Assembly (NCBI RefSeq): GCF_042643165.1
Contig: NZ_JBHRSH010000001.1
Location: forward strand, 1,550,001-1,614,000
Direction: 5' to 3'
Length of the DNA stretch: 64,000 nt
From: Hyphococcus aureus
Lineage (GTDB): Bacteria; Pseudomonadota; Alphaproteobacteria; Caulobacterales; Parvularculaceae
This document shows positions 41,293 to 49,377 of this stretch, one piece after another (position 1 is the first letter of the stretch; each line of letters starts with the position of its first letter). Made by a program: the position numbers and the translations under genes. Below the pieces are notes generated by a model. That model was given only the letters and a program-made list of their open reading frames with translations. It was not told the DNA's origin and ran no database searches.

Positions 41293-41658
41293 GTGACAAC
41301 AGACTATACAGCGATCCACGTTCTCATCCGCGAAGTGCCGAAAGGCGAGGTCGCAAGCTACGGCATGATTGCGAGTCTCTTGCCCGGCGTCGGTCCGCGT
41401 ATGGTCGCGCGCGCCATGTGGACGGCGCCGAAAGACCTGAAATGGTATCGCATCCTCACCTCGTCCGGCGCGCCCGCCGATCATTCCGGCGCAGAAGAAC
41501 AGAGGCGGCGCCTGAAAAAAGAAGGCGTCGCCTTCAAAAAGAACGGCGCCGTCGACTGGGCGCAATGTCGCTGGCGCGGCCCATCGCAAAAGTGGGTGGA
41601 CAAATCCGGCCGGGAGATTGAAGAGGTGATGGAAATCATCGCCGGCTGGAAAAAATGA
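41293..41658 (+). CDS. Alkyltransferase-like (ATL) DNA-binding protein
   Basis: This 121-residue protein of the MGMT fold starts at GTG 41293, directly after the thiolase stop. The HTH part (GEVASYGMIASLLPGVGPRMVARAM) binds DNA in the minor groove. Where O6-alkylguanine transferases have PCHRV with the reactive Cys, this protein has LKWYRIL, with Trp, and no Cys at that site. Such ATL proteins flip out alkylated guanine and hand it to nucleotide excision repair without removing the alkyl group. Its end overlaps the next gene by four bases. Confidence 0.85.
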   Translation: MTTDYTAIHVLIREVPKGEVASYGMIASLLPGVGPRMVARAMWTAPKDLKWYRILTSSGAPADHSGAEEQRRRLKKEGVAFKKNGAVDWAQCRWRGPSQKWVDKSGREIEEVMEIIAGWKK

Positions 41659-42329
41659 ACATCACCTTCCTTCTCTTCCCGAACCTGACCCAGCTCGATT
41701 TCACCGGGCCGCTGCAGGTCCTGTCGCGGCTGCCGGGCGCGCAGGTTGCGCTGGCGGCAAAGCATAAGGCGCCGGTGCCGACGGACGCCGTGCTGACCTT
41801 GAACCCGACGCATGATTTCAGCGACTGCCCGCCGACGGATCTTCTTTGCATCCCGGGCGGGTTCGGCATTGACGACGCCATGCAGGATAAGGAGACGATC
41901 GCCTTTGTAAAACGCGAAGGCGCGCGCGCAAGCTATGTGACCTCTGTTTGCACCGGCGCCTTCATTCTCGGCGCGGCGGGACTCCTAAAGGGAAAGAAAG
42001 CGACGACGCACTGGGCGTATCACGATGAATTAAAACATGTCGGCGCTGAGCCGGTGCAGGCCCGTGTCGTGCGCGACGGCAATCTTTTCACCGGCGGCGG
42101 CGTCACGGCGGGGATCGACTTCGCCTTCACACTGGCGGCGGAGATCGCAGGCGATGATGTCGCCAAGGCGATCCAGCTCGGGCTTGAATATGATCCCGCG
42201 CCGCCCTTTCATGCCGGGTCGCCTGACAAGGCGGCGCAGGCGACGCTTGAGGCCATGACGGCGCGCTACGCCCCTCGGGTGGCTGATTTCCGAAAGGCGC
42301 TTGCGGCCGCCGCCCAAGGCCGCCAATAG
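41655..42329 (+). CDS. DJ-1/PfpI family protein, isonitrile-hydratase-like
   Basis: This 224-residue protein has the class I amidotransferase-like fold. Its reactive Cys is in VTSVCTGAFILGAAGLLKG, the glutamate-type contact is in the N-terminal LDFTGPLQVLSRL, and THWAYHDEL lies downstream. These features are shared by InhA-type cyclohexylisocyanide hydratases and by the sensor part of AraC regulators such as GlxA; no HTH follows here, so the stand-alone enzyme is meant. ATGA overlap with the ATL gene shows coupling. The true substrate is not known. Confidence 0.85.
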   Translation: MNITFLLFPNLTQLDFTGPLQVLSRLPGAQVALAAKHKAPVPTDAVLTLNPTHDFSDCPPTDLLCIPGGFGIDDAMQDKETIAFVKREGARASYVTSVCTGAFILGAAGLLKGKKATTHWAYHDELKHVGAEPVQARVVRDGNLFTGGGVTAGIDFAFTLAAEIAGDDVAKAIQLGLEYDPAPPFHAGSPDKAAQATLEAMTARYAPRVADFRKALAAAAQGRQ

Positions 42330-42346
42330 GCGCGCTGGCAGGCTTG

Positions 42347-42361
42347 TTAAGCTTCTGTTAA
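42347..42361. promoter_or_regulatory. Possible CtrA binding site
   Basis: TTAA, seven bases, TTAA (42347-42361) has the spacing of a full CtrA box; the second half is followed by G rather than the preferred C. A further TTAA is at 42380. The site is about 100 bases upstream of the SYLF gene. The call rests on the motif and on cpdR being in the same region, nothing more. Confidence 0.3.
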
Positions 42362-42460
42362 GCGGCGCCTTGCGAAGAGTTAAGCCCGCGGCAAGTTCGG
42401 CGGCCCTATTATCGCCGAAATGCGGGGCGAGACTCCGCCATGGTTTTTTTGGAGACCTTC

Positions 42461-43018
42461 ATGACCGCCATTCGTTTCATCCGAATCATATTTATCGCGC
42501 TTGCGAGCGTGCTCGCGTTTTCCGGCGCTGCTTTCGCCGCCTCCAAGGAAAAAATCGAGCGGCGCACCAACGAAGCGCTCTCCGAATTTCGGGAGGATAT
42601 TGGCGGCGCCAATGAAGTGCTCGCCAAAGCCAAAGGCGTTCTCGTTTTTCCGCTGATCAGAAAAGGCGGCATCGGGATCGGCGGCGAATATGGTCAGGGC
42701 GCGTTGCGCATCGGCGGCAATACGGTTGACTATTATTCGACCGCAGCGGCCTCAATCGGCCTTCAGTTCGGCGGACAGTCGCGCCGGCAGATTATTGTCT
42801 TCCTCGATCAGGACGCCCTCGACAAGTTTCGCTCCAGCCAGGGATGGGAAATCGGCGTCGACGCCTCCGTTGCGGTCGTCACGCTTGGCGCCGGTGGCGC
42901 GATCGACACGACTCAGTTGAACCAGCCGATCGTCGCTTTCGTCTTCGACAATAAAGGCCTGATGTATAATCTGTCGCTTGAAGGCTCGAAGATCAGCAAG
43001 ATCCACGAAGACGATTAA
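42461..43018 (+). CDS. Secreted SYLF-domain (YSC84-like) lipid-binding protein
   Basis: This protein of 185 residues starts at ATG 42461 with GGAGA before it. It has a signal peptide ending AAFAAS and then one SYLF domain covering the remainder. Features are KAKGVLVFPLIRKGGIGIGG, a YYSTAAASIGLQFGG stretch and IIVFLDQDALDKF. SYLF domains bind phosphoinositides in eukaryotes; bacterial exported forms are of unknown role. It converges on and overlaps the adenosine deaminase stop by four bases. Confidence 0.87.
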   Translation: MTAIRFIRIIFIALASVLAFSGAAFAASKEKIERRTNEALSEFREDIGGANEVLAKAKGVLVFPLIRKGGIGIGGEYGQGALRIGGNTVDYYSTAAASIGLQFGGQSRRQIIVFLDQDALDKFRSSQGWEIGVDASVAVVTLGAGGAIDTTQLNQPIVAFVFDNKGLMYNLSLEGSKISKIHEDD

Positions 43019-44022
43019 ACCAGATCAATCGCAGCGAGCTGCGCGCGCTTTTCACCCTCGCTTAGGAACGAGCCGAGAAAACTGTTCCTTGCGAGGGTTT
43101 TCACGTCCTCGCGCGTTAGCGGCAGGGCCTCAATCACCGCCTTGAAATTGTCGTTCATATAGCCGCCGAAATAAGACGGGTCGTCGGAGTTCACCGTCGC
43201 GCGGAGGTTGAGATCGAGCATTCGTTTCAAGGGGTGCTCGCGCATGTCATCGACAACGCAAAGTTTGAGATTCGATAGCGGGCAGACAGTAAGAGTCATT
43301 TCTTCTTTCGCGAGCCGAGCAACAAGCGCATCGTCTTCAAGTGAGCGGTTCCCATGGTCGAGACGGTCGATGGTGAGCAGGTCGAGCGCTTCATAGACAT
43401 AATCCGGCGGGCCTTCTTCGCCGGCATGGGCGACGAGTTTGAGGCCGCGCTCGCGCGCCATCTTGAACACGCCTTCGAATTTTGATGGCGGGTGCCCGAC
43501 TTCGGAGGAATCAAGCCCGACGCCATCAATCCGGTCGAGCCAGTTTTCCGCCTGTTTCAGCGTTTCAAACGCGTCTTCCTCCGGCAAATGGCGCAGAAAA
43601 CACATGATCAGCTTCGCCGTCATGCCGAACTGCGCCTTGGCCATGGACAGCGCCGTCAGGATGCCGCTGATCGCCGTGTCAAAGGAAACGCCGCGCTCTG
43701 TGTGTCCCTGCGGGTCGAAGAAGATCTCGACATGACGCACATTGTCGGCGCGCGCGCGGTTGAGATACGCCATGGTCAGATCGAAAAAGTCTTCTTCGGT
43801 CAGAAGAACGCTCATCCCCTGATAATAGATATCCAGAAAATCCTGCAGGTTTGAAAATTCGTAGGCGGCGCGGATTTCCTCCAAGGACTTAAACGGAATA
43901 TCGACCTTGTTGCGCTGCGCTAGTTTGAACAGCATCTCCGGTTCAAGGCTGCCCTCGATGTGCAGATGCAGCTCAGCCTTTGGCAGCGCGGCGGCGTAAG
44001 CGATAAGGTCTTGCTTGGTCAT
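43015..44022 (-). CDS. add: Adenosine deaminase
   Basis: This 335-residue zinc enzyme deaminates adenosine (some relatives adenine or aminodeoxyfutalosine). It has AELHLHIEGSL (zinc His-x-His), KLVAHAGEEGPP (catalytic His/Glu), a DRLDHGNRSLEDD stretch with the active-site His, and NSDDPSYFGGY (zinc Asp and substrate Asp). ATG 44022 gives the family-typical N-terminus, and it overlaps the stop of the upstream membrane-protein gene (ATGA). The extra 22 residues of the longer frame are Arg-rich and rejected. Confidence 0.9.
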   Translation of the reverse strand: MTKQDLIAYAAALPKAELHLHIEGSLEPEMLFKLAQRNKVDIPFKSLEEIRAAYEFSNLQDFLDIYYQGMSVLLTEEDFFDLTMAYLNRARADNVRHVEIFFDPQGHTERGVSFDTAISGILTALSMAKAQFGMTAKLIMCFLRHLPEEDAFETLKQAENWLDRIDGVGLDSSEVGHPPSKFEGVFKMARERGLKLVAHAGEEGPPDYVYEALDLLTIDRLDHGNRSLEDDALVARLAKEEMTLTVCPLSNLKLCVVDDMREHPLKRMLDLNLRATVNSDDPSYFGGYMNDNFKAVIEALPLTREDVKTLARNSFLGSFLSEGEKRAQLAAIDLV

Positions 44023-44579
44023 GCGGGTTTCCTGAATAGGCGGACGAGCCATGCGACGCCGGCGCCGATAATAGCGGCAAGCGCGCAAACAGTTCCGAGC
44101 ATCCCGGCCGCGCCTTTGATGTTGGTCATGATTTGCTGCGTCAGTGCGGGCGCGCCTGTGTCGGCTATGTAGTCCGCGGCCATGAGAAAGAGAAGGGCGT
44201 CCTCGACGATCTCCGAAGCAAAAAGAATCAGCGGCAGGATGAGGAGAAACCGCAAAGGCGTTCCAGCGAGCTTCAATGTTTTCAGGCCAAGGCCGATCGC
44301 GGCTATAATCATCACGGCGTTGAGCAACGCGAAGGGAATGTCAACGGCCTGAAAGATCAAATAATCGCTTGTCGCTTCGCCGAGAAGTGCGAAGGCGCGG
44401 GCGGGCTCGCCCTCGGGAAAGCCTTGCAAGGTTTCCGGCAATGGCGCAGCGGCGTCATTGGCGCGGCTCCAGAAACCGGGGCGAATGAAGGCCCAATAAG
44501 AATAGGCGAACAACAAGATAAAGCTTACAAGAAACTTCACCCAGCCGGCTTTTTCGATGCTGCGGGAAATAAACTTCAT
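44019..44579 (-). CDS. Membrane protein of unknown function
   Basis: This 186-residue protein has about four membrane spans, at about residues 14-32, 78-98, 106-132 and 155-178. I do not recognise the family. It ends in RLFRKP after the last helix. The gene is translationally coupled to add (four-base overlap) and lies 65 bases downstream of the PhoD-type phosphatase start-to-stop unit on the same strand. The short gap to that gene holds a small hairpin, CGCCCT/AGGGCG, at about 44582-44599. Confidence 0.7.
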   Translation of the reverse strand: MKFISRSIEKAGWVKFLVSFILLFAYSYWAFIRPGFWSRANDAAAPLPETLQGFPEGEPARAFALLGEATSDYLIFQAVDIPFALLNAVMIIAAIGLGLKTLKLAGTPLRFLLILPLILFASEIVEDALLFLMAADYIADTGAPALTQQIMTNIKGAAGMLGTVCALAAIIGAGVAWLVRLFRKPA

Positions 44580-44644
44580 GGCGCCCTCCTGAAGGGCGTT
44601 CTACCACACGTCTTTCAGGCGCAAAACCGGAGAAGGCCGCCAGC

Positions 44645-46390
44645 CTAGTGTCCGAAGAGATAGCGCTCCTTGAAGCCGGCGCCTTTGACGCTGGAAAATT
44701 CCGCGCTGTTATCTGTCTTTTTGATATCGAAAGAGGCGTGGACAAAGGCGTTGTAATTACCGCTTTCGATGGTGTCGACGGCTTTATACTCAGCATGCGC
44801 GGCGTCGCGCGTGATTGTGAGATCGATAAAGCCGTGATGCTCGCCGGAAAGATAACGCACATCCTTGTTATCGCGATTGGTGAGCAATGCGTATTCGGCC
44901 CCCATGCCGCCGAGGAATTCTTTGCGGTAAGGCGATGGCGACGTAACGGAGTGCACGCCAAGCTCGACGCCCATATGGCCGCCATTCTTGTCTACTAGAT
45001 CGTTCGCCCACCAAGCGTGTGTGTCGCCGGTGACGACGAGCAGCCCTGTATCCCCTGCCTCGCGCGCCAGATTGTAAAACCGCTCGCGCGCCGCCGGATA
45101 TCCGTCCCATGCGTCGAAATTAAGCGGTAATCCGAGTGCGGACATTTTAACAAACGCCCGCGCTTCATTCCACTGCTCTTCAAGTTCAATGATCTGCGCT
45201 TCGTTGACATGCGGGTTGAGGTCCGGCGCCGTCACTTTCGCCATGGTCACCTGATTGGCGATCAGCCGCCATGGCTGGCCTTCTGCGACCGAAGTTCTGA
45301 AGGTGCGGTCCAGATAATCGATCTGCGCGGCGCCAAGCATCTCGCGGCTTTCATCCCACAGCACAGTGTCGCGGAAATGGGCGATATCCTCCGGCGTTTG
45401 CAAGGTCGGGATGACTTTGGAGTATTCGAATTGTTGCGCACGGGCCATCAGCCGGGTTTCAAGCGCGGCGACGGTCAGGAGATCGCCGAAAGAGAAAGAC
45501 CGGAAAAAGGCTTCCGGCGCCATTTCCGGTTCGCGCACAGGCTGCCACTCGTAATAGGCCTGCAAGGCGGCGCGCCGGCGCGGCTCCCAGTCGCCTTCGG
45601 TTTCGGGATTATGGTTCTCTGCGCCGCCGGACCAGGAATCGTTTGAGATTTCATGATCGTCCCAGATGGCGATCAGCGGATGTTTGGCGTGCATCGCCTG
45701 CGACGCCGGGTCCGCTTTATATTGCGCATGACGCTGACGGTAATCGGCGAGGGTGACGCATTCATGCGCGGGAAGGTGCTCGCGTTGCAGTATGCGACCC
45801 TGATCGCCGCCATAGCCTTCTCGGCTATATTCATAAATGTAATCGCCGAGATGAATGACCGCGTCGATGTCTTCGTGTCTGGCGACGAGGTCATAGACAT
45901 TGAAATACCCAAACGGATAGTTCGAGCATGACAGAACGGCAAAGCGCGCCTGATCAATGGCGCCTGTCGGCAATGTTTTCGTGCGTCCCGTAGGTGAATA
46001 GACGCCGCCAAGTTCAAACCGGTAATAATAATGCGTACCCGGTTGGAGATCTTCGGCGAGAACTTTCACCGTCCAGTCGCGCGACGCGCCCGTGGTGAAC
46101 TGGCCTTCGTCCGCTATTGCCGCAAAGTCATCGCTCTTTGAAATCTGCCAGTTGACGGTAAGCGAGGAGGGGGCGGACGACAGCATCTCGTGATCGAGGC
46201 GCGTCCATAATACCACAGACGTCGCAGCCGGATCGCCCGAAGCAACGCCATGGGCGAAAGCGCCAGCGGCGCTTTCGTTGACTGCGACATAAGGCGTCAT
46301 CTTTGGTGAGCTGGCGCAGGATGCTGCGCCTATCGCCGCGCCGGATAAAAGCGCTGCGCGCCGCGTGATCTTGCCCGTTGTCATATTCAC
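44645..46390 (-). CDS. phoD: PhoD-type alkaline phosphatase (metallophosphatase)
   Basis: This 581-residue Tat-exported phosphodiesterase/phosphatase has an N-terminus ITRRAALLSGAAIGA with the twin Arg, so it is folded before export; a Cys in ASCASS might add a lipid. The N-terminal PhoD domain (fibronectin-like, FAHGVASGDPAATSV) is followed by the metallophosphatase core with HLGDYIYEYS, IWDDHEISND and VTGDTHAWWAND, the Fe/Ca-binding motifs. PhoD enzymes release phosphate from organic esters and are often phosphate-regulated; no clear Pho box is visible upstream. Confidence 0.9.
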   Translation of the reverse strand: MNMTTGKITRRAALLSGAAIGAASCASSPKMTPYVAVNESAAGAFAHGVASGDPAATSVVLWTRLDHEMLSSAPSSLTVNWQISKSDDFAAIADEGQFTTGASRDWTVKVLAEDLQPGTHYYYRFELGGVYSPTGRTKTLPTGAIDQARFAVLSCSNYPFGYFNVYDLVARHEDIDAVIHLGDYIYEYSREGYGGDQGRILQREHLPAHECVTLADYRQRHAQYKADPASQAMHAKHPLIAIWDDHEISNDSWSGGAENHNPETEGDWEPRRRAALQAYYEWQPVREPEMAPEAFFRSFSFGDLLTVAALETRLMARAQQFEYSKVIPTLQTPEDIAHFRDTVLWDESREMLGAAQIDYLDRTFRTSVAEGQPWRLIANQVTMAKVTAPDLNPHVNEAQIIELEEQWNEARAFVKMSALGLPLNFDAWDGYPAARERFYNLAREAGDTGLLVVTGDTHAWWANDLVDKNGGHMGVELGVHSVTSPSPYRKEFLGGMGAEYALLTNRDNKDVRYLSGEHHGFIDLTITRDAAHAEYKAVDTIESGNYNAFVHASFDIKKTDNSAEFSSVKGAGFKERYLFGH

Positions 46391-46536
46391 TCCCGTCCCC
46401 CGGAACCCTGTAAAGCCAGAACCGAATACTGGAGATCCGGCATGCGGATGGGGTGGCCGCGCCCCGTTTTTGCGCTAGTCTTATGACACAAATTATGGCG
46501 CAGCCGAAGTCGCGCCTGCAGCTAGTCGAGGGACCT

Positions 46537-48063
46537 ATGCGAAAAACGGGATGGACGGCGCTTGCCGTTCTGATGCTCAGCGCTTGCGCCCAGCAAAACG
46601 GGGCGGATAGCGAGGAAGCGGCTGATGCTGCGGCGCCGGCCAAAACGGAAACCGCCGCCAAGTCAGATGAAAAGACGGATGACAAGAAAAAGGCGGACGG
46701 CGCGATTCATCCGCCGCTGGACCCCTATCCGTCGACCTATGAGCCTTATCCCGGGGAAACGGTGCTGCTGACCGGCGCGACGCTGCTCACTGGCGCGGGG
46801 GAGCGCATCGACAATGGCGCGGTGTTGATCGCCGACGGCAAGATCACCGCTGTGGGCGCTGCGGGCGACATCGAGGCGCCGGAAGGCGCGCGCACCGTCA
46901 ACGCCAATGGCAAATGGATCACGCCTGGCATCATCGACATTCACTCCCATCTCGGGGATTACCCGTCACCCTCAAACGCCTCGACGTCGGACGGCAATGA
47001 GATCGTATCGCCAAACACCGCCTATGTGTGGGCCGAACATTCGGTCTGGCCGCAGGATGCGGGCTTTACCCGGGCGCTGGCGGGCGGGATCACCTCTTTG
47101 CAAGTGCTGCCGGGGTCGGCCAACCTTTTCGGCGGACGCTCGGCGATCCTTAAAAACGTGCCGTCACGCTCCGTACAGGGAATGAAATTTCCGGGCGCAC
47201 CGTATGGTCTGAAAATGGCCTGCGGCGAAAACCCCAAGCGCGTTTATGGCGAGCGGGGCGGGCCGGGCACACGCATGGGCAATTTCGCCGGCTATCGATC
47301 TGCATGGATAGAAGCGGCCGCCTACAAGAAGAAGTGGGAAGATTACTGGGCCGACTATGACGAGTGGGTCGAAGATGATGATGACGACAAGGGCGATGCG
47401 CCGGAAGCGCCGACGCGCGATTTGAAGCTGGAAACCCTTGCCGGTGCGCTGAATGGCGACATCACTGTCAACATGCATTGCTACCGCGCCGATGAAATGG
47501 TGCAGGTGCTCGATATGGCCAAGGAGTTTGGTTATAAAGTGAGAACCTTTCACCACGCCATCGAAGCTTACAAGGTCGCGGACTATCTCGCAGAGAATGA
47601 TGTCTGCGCCGCCATGTGGGCTGACTGGTGGGGTTTTAAACTCGAAGCGTTCGACACGGTTGGCGAAAATATTGCGCTGGTGCACGCCCAGCCCGGCGGC
47701 TGCGCCATTGTCCATTCCGATGATGCGCTCGGCATTCAGCGCCTCAATCAGGAAGCGGCGAAAGCCATGGCTGACGGGCGCCGCATTGGCGTCGAGATTG
47801 AACCCGAGGACGCAATTGCGTGGCTGACCGCCAATCCGGCGAAAGCCATGGGCATTCTCGATCAAACCGGCACGCTTGAGACCGGCAAGATGGCTGACGT
47901 TGTCGTCTGGAACGGCAATCCGTTCTCGGTCTACGCAAAGGCCGAGAAAGTCTATATCGACGGCGCGCTCATGTATGACCGGTCGGATCCGTCGCGCTCG
48001 CCGCGTATGGATTTCGAACTCGGTCTTCATGACAACAGCTTTACGGGCGGGGCAGGACAATGA
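46537..48063 (+). CDS. Exported amidohydrolase lipoprotein (metal ligands intact)
   Basis: This protein of 508 residues from ATG 46537 has the lipobox MLSACA at about residue 16-17. A low-complexity Ala/Glu/Lys linker leads to an amidohydrolase (TIM-barrel) domain. It has TPGIIDIHSHLGDYPS with the metal His-x-His, VNMHCYRADEM, VRTFHHAIEAYK, and IVHSDDALGI with the metal Asp: all ligands are in place. An acidic run at about residue 285-292 (DDDDD) is unusual. The following gene overlaps by four bases and encodes a paralogue, so the two probably work as a pair at the periplasmic side of a membrane. Confidence 0.88.
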   Translation: MRKTGWTALAVLMLSACAQQNGADSEEAADAAAPAKTETAAKSDEKTDDKKKADGAIHPPLDPYPSTYEPYPGETVLLTGATLLTGAGERIDNGAVLIADGKITAVGAAGDIEAPEGARTVNANGKWITPGIIDIHSHLGDYPSPSNASTSDGNEIVSPNTAYVWAEHSVWPQDAGFTRALAGGITSLQVLPGSANLFGGRSAILKNVPSRSVQGMKFPGAPYGLKMACGENPKRVYGERGGPGTRMGNFAGYRSAWIEAAAYKKKWEDYWADYDEWVEDDDDDKGDAPEAPTRDLKLETLAGALNGDITVNMHCYRADEMVQVLDMAKEFGYKVRTFHHAIEAYKVADYLAENDVCAAMWADWWGFKLEAFDTVGENIALVHAQPGGCAIVHSDDALGIQRLNQEAAKAMADGRRIGVEIEPEDAIAWLTANPAKAMGILDQTGTLETGKMADVVVWNGNPFSVYAKAEKVYIDGALMYDRSDPSRSPRMDFELGLHDNSFTGGAGQ

Positions 48064-49376
48064 TAGGCGCAACAAAGAAAGCAACTCCCATGAAAATGCT
48101 CACCGCTTTCATCGCCGCCGCCGCCGCAGTTTCTGCGGCCTCGAGCGCGCAAACCGTCGCCATCATGGATGGAACCGTGCACACGGTTTCCGGCGGCGTC
48201 ATTGAAAATGGCGACGTCATCATTCGTGACGGCCGCATCACCCAGGTCGGCGCCGATCTTTCGGCGCCTGCGGGCGCGAGCGTCATTGACGCTTCGGGCA
48301 AGGTGGTTACGCCGGGCCTCTTTGCGCCTGTGTCCACAATCGGACTGGTCGAGATCGGCGCTGTCGACGACGCCAATGATGCGTCGCCGGCGCAGGAGCC
48401 AGTCGGCGCCTTTCCCCTTGGCGCTGCGCTGAACGCCATAGACGCCTACAATCCCTCTTCGGTGCTGATCCCGGTGAACCGGGCGGCGGGCGTCACCCGC
48501 GCATTGATGGCGCCGGCCGTAGGGCCGACAATCTTCGCCGGCCGAGCGGCCGTGATTGATATGTCGGGCCGGCCAAATTCCGTCACCCGCGCAGAAGCGG
48601 CGCAATATGTCGCCATGGGCGAGCGCGGCGCTGAACGCAATGGCGGCACCCGAATGGGCGCATGGGCGGTGTTGCGTGAATATCTCGATGAGGCGCGTTC
48701 ATATCACGCCAATCCCAATGATTATATTCGCCGTCCTCATGACGGGCGTTTTGCGATTTCCGATCTGAAAGCCCTTGGCCCCGTCATCAATGGCGAACAG
48801 CCGCTGATCGTCGCCGTGAACAGCGCCAATGATATTCGCGCCACGATCAGGTTCAAAAACACCTATCGTCTGAACGTGATTATTGTCGGCGCTTCTGAAG
48901 GCTGGCGCGTCGCGCGCGAGATTGCGACGGCGAATATTCCGGTGATTACCGACGGCCTCTACAATCTGCCAGGCGAGTTTGAGGATATTGACGCCACGTT
49001 GAAAAATGCGGCGCGCCTGAATGAAGCGGGTGTGAAAGTCTCCTTCACCGAGGGCGCGCACAATATCCGCCTTATTCGCCAGCATGCGGGCAACGCCGTC
49101 GCCGAAGGTCTGCCTTTCGATGCGGCGCTTGCGGCGATCACGCTTAACCCGGCCACCATGTACGGGCTGGGCGATCAGCTTGGCTCCCTTGAGGCGGGCA
49201 AGATCGCTGATGTGGTGATCTGGGACGGCGATCCTCTGGAAGTGACGACCCGGCCGGAAGCGGTGTTCATCAATGGCCGTCCGCAGGATCTCAACAACCG
49301 TCAGAAAATGCTGATGGAGCGGTATCGCGATCTCGAACGGGGTGATCTTCCCTTCGCCTATCGCGGCGCTGACTAA
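48060..49376 (+). CDS. Exported amidohydrolase-fold paralogue lacking metal ligands
   Basis: This 438-residue paralogue of the preceding gene is coupled to it by an ATGA overlap; ATG 48090 is a possible start that gives a cleaner signal peptide. The fold is kept (SGGVIENGDVIIRDGRITQV at the N-terminal beta domain, GSLEAGKIADVVIWDGDPLE at the C-terminus). At the usual His-x-His site it reads TPGLFAPVSTIG, and the other ligand positions read VAVNSAND, VGASEGWR and FTEGAHN. It therefore looks like a non-catalytic partner. An intrinsic terminator follows within 30 bases. Confidence 0.85.
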   Translation: MIGATKKATPMKMLTAFIAAAAAVSAASSAQTVAIMDGTVHTVSGGVIENGDVIIRDGRITQVGADLSAPAGASVIDASGKVVTPGLFAPVSTIGLVEIGAVDDANDASPAQEPVGAFPLGAALNAIDAYNPSSVLIPVNRAAGVTRALMAPAVGPTIFAGRAAVIDMSGRPNSVTRAEAAQYVAMGERGAERNGGTRMGAWAVLREYLDEARSYHANPNDYIRRPHDGRFAISDLKALGPVINGEQPLIVAVNSANDIRATIRFKNTYRLNVIIVGASEGWRVAREIATANIPVITDGLYNLPGEFEDIDATLKNAARLNEAGVKVSFTEGAHNIRLIRQHAGNAVAEGLPFDAALAAITLNPATMYGLGDQLGSLEAGKIADVVIWDGDPLEVTTRPEAVFINGRPQDLNNRQKMLMERYRDLERGDLPFAYRGAD

Positions 49377-49377
49377 A

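Noticed and set aside
40306..41589. Long minus-strand open frame antisense to the thiolase gene
   Set aside because: It is rich in His, Arg and Ala with no domain pattern and lies wholly opposite a clear thiolase; such frames arise from the third-base GC bias of the real gene.
47164..48084. Minus-strand open frame antisense to the first amidohydrolase
   Set aside because: No recognisable motif, and the + strand gene has complete metal-binding motifs in order.
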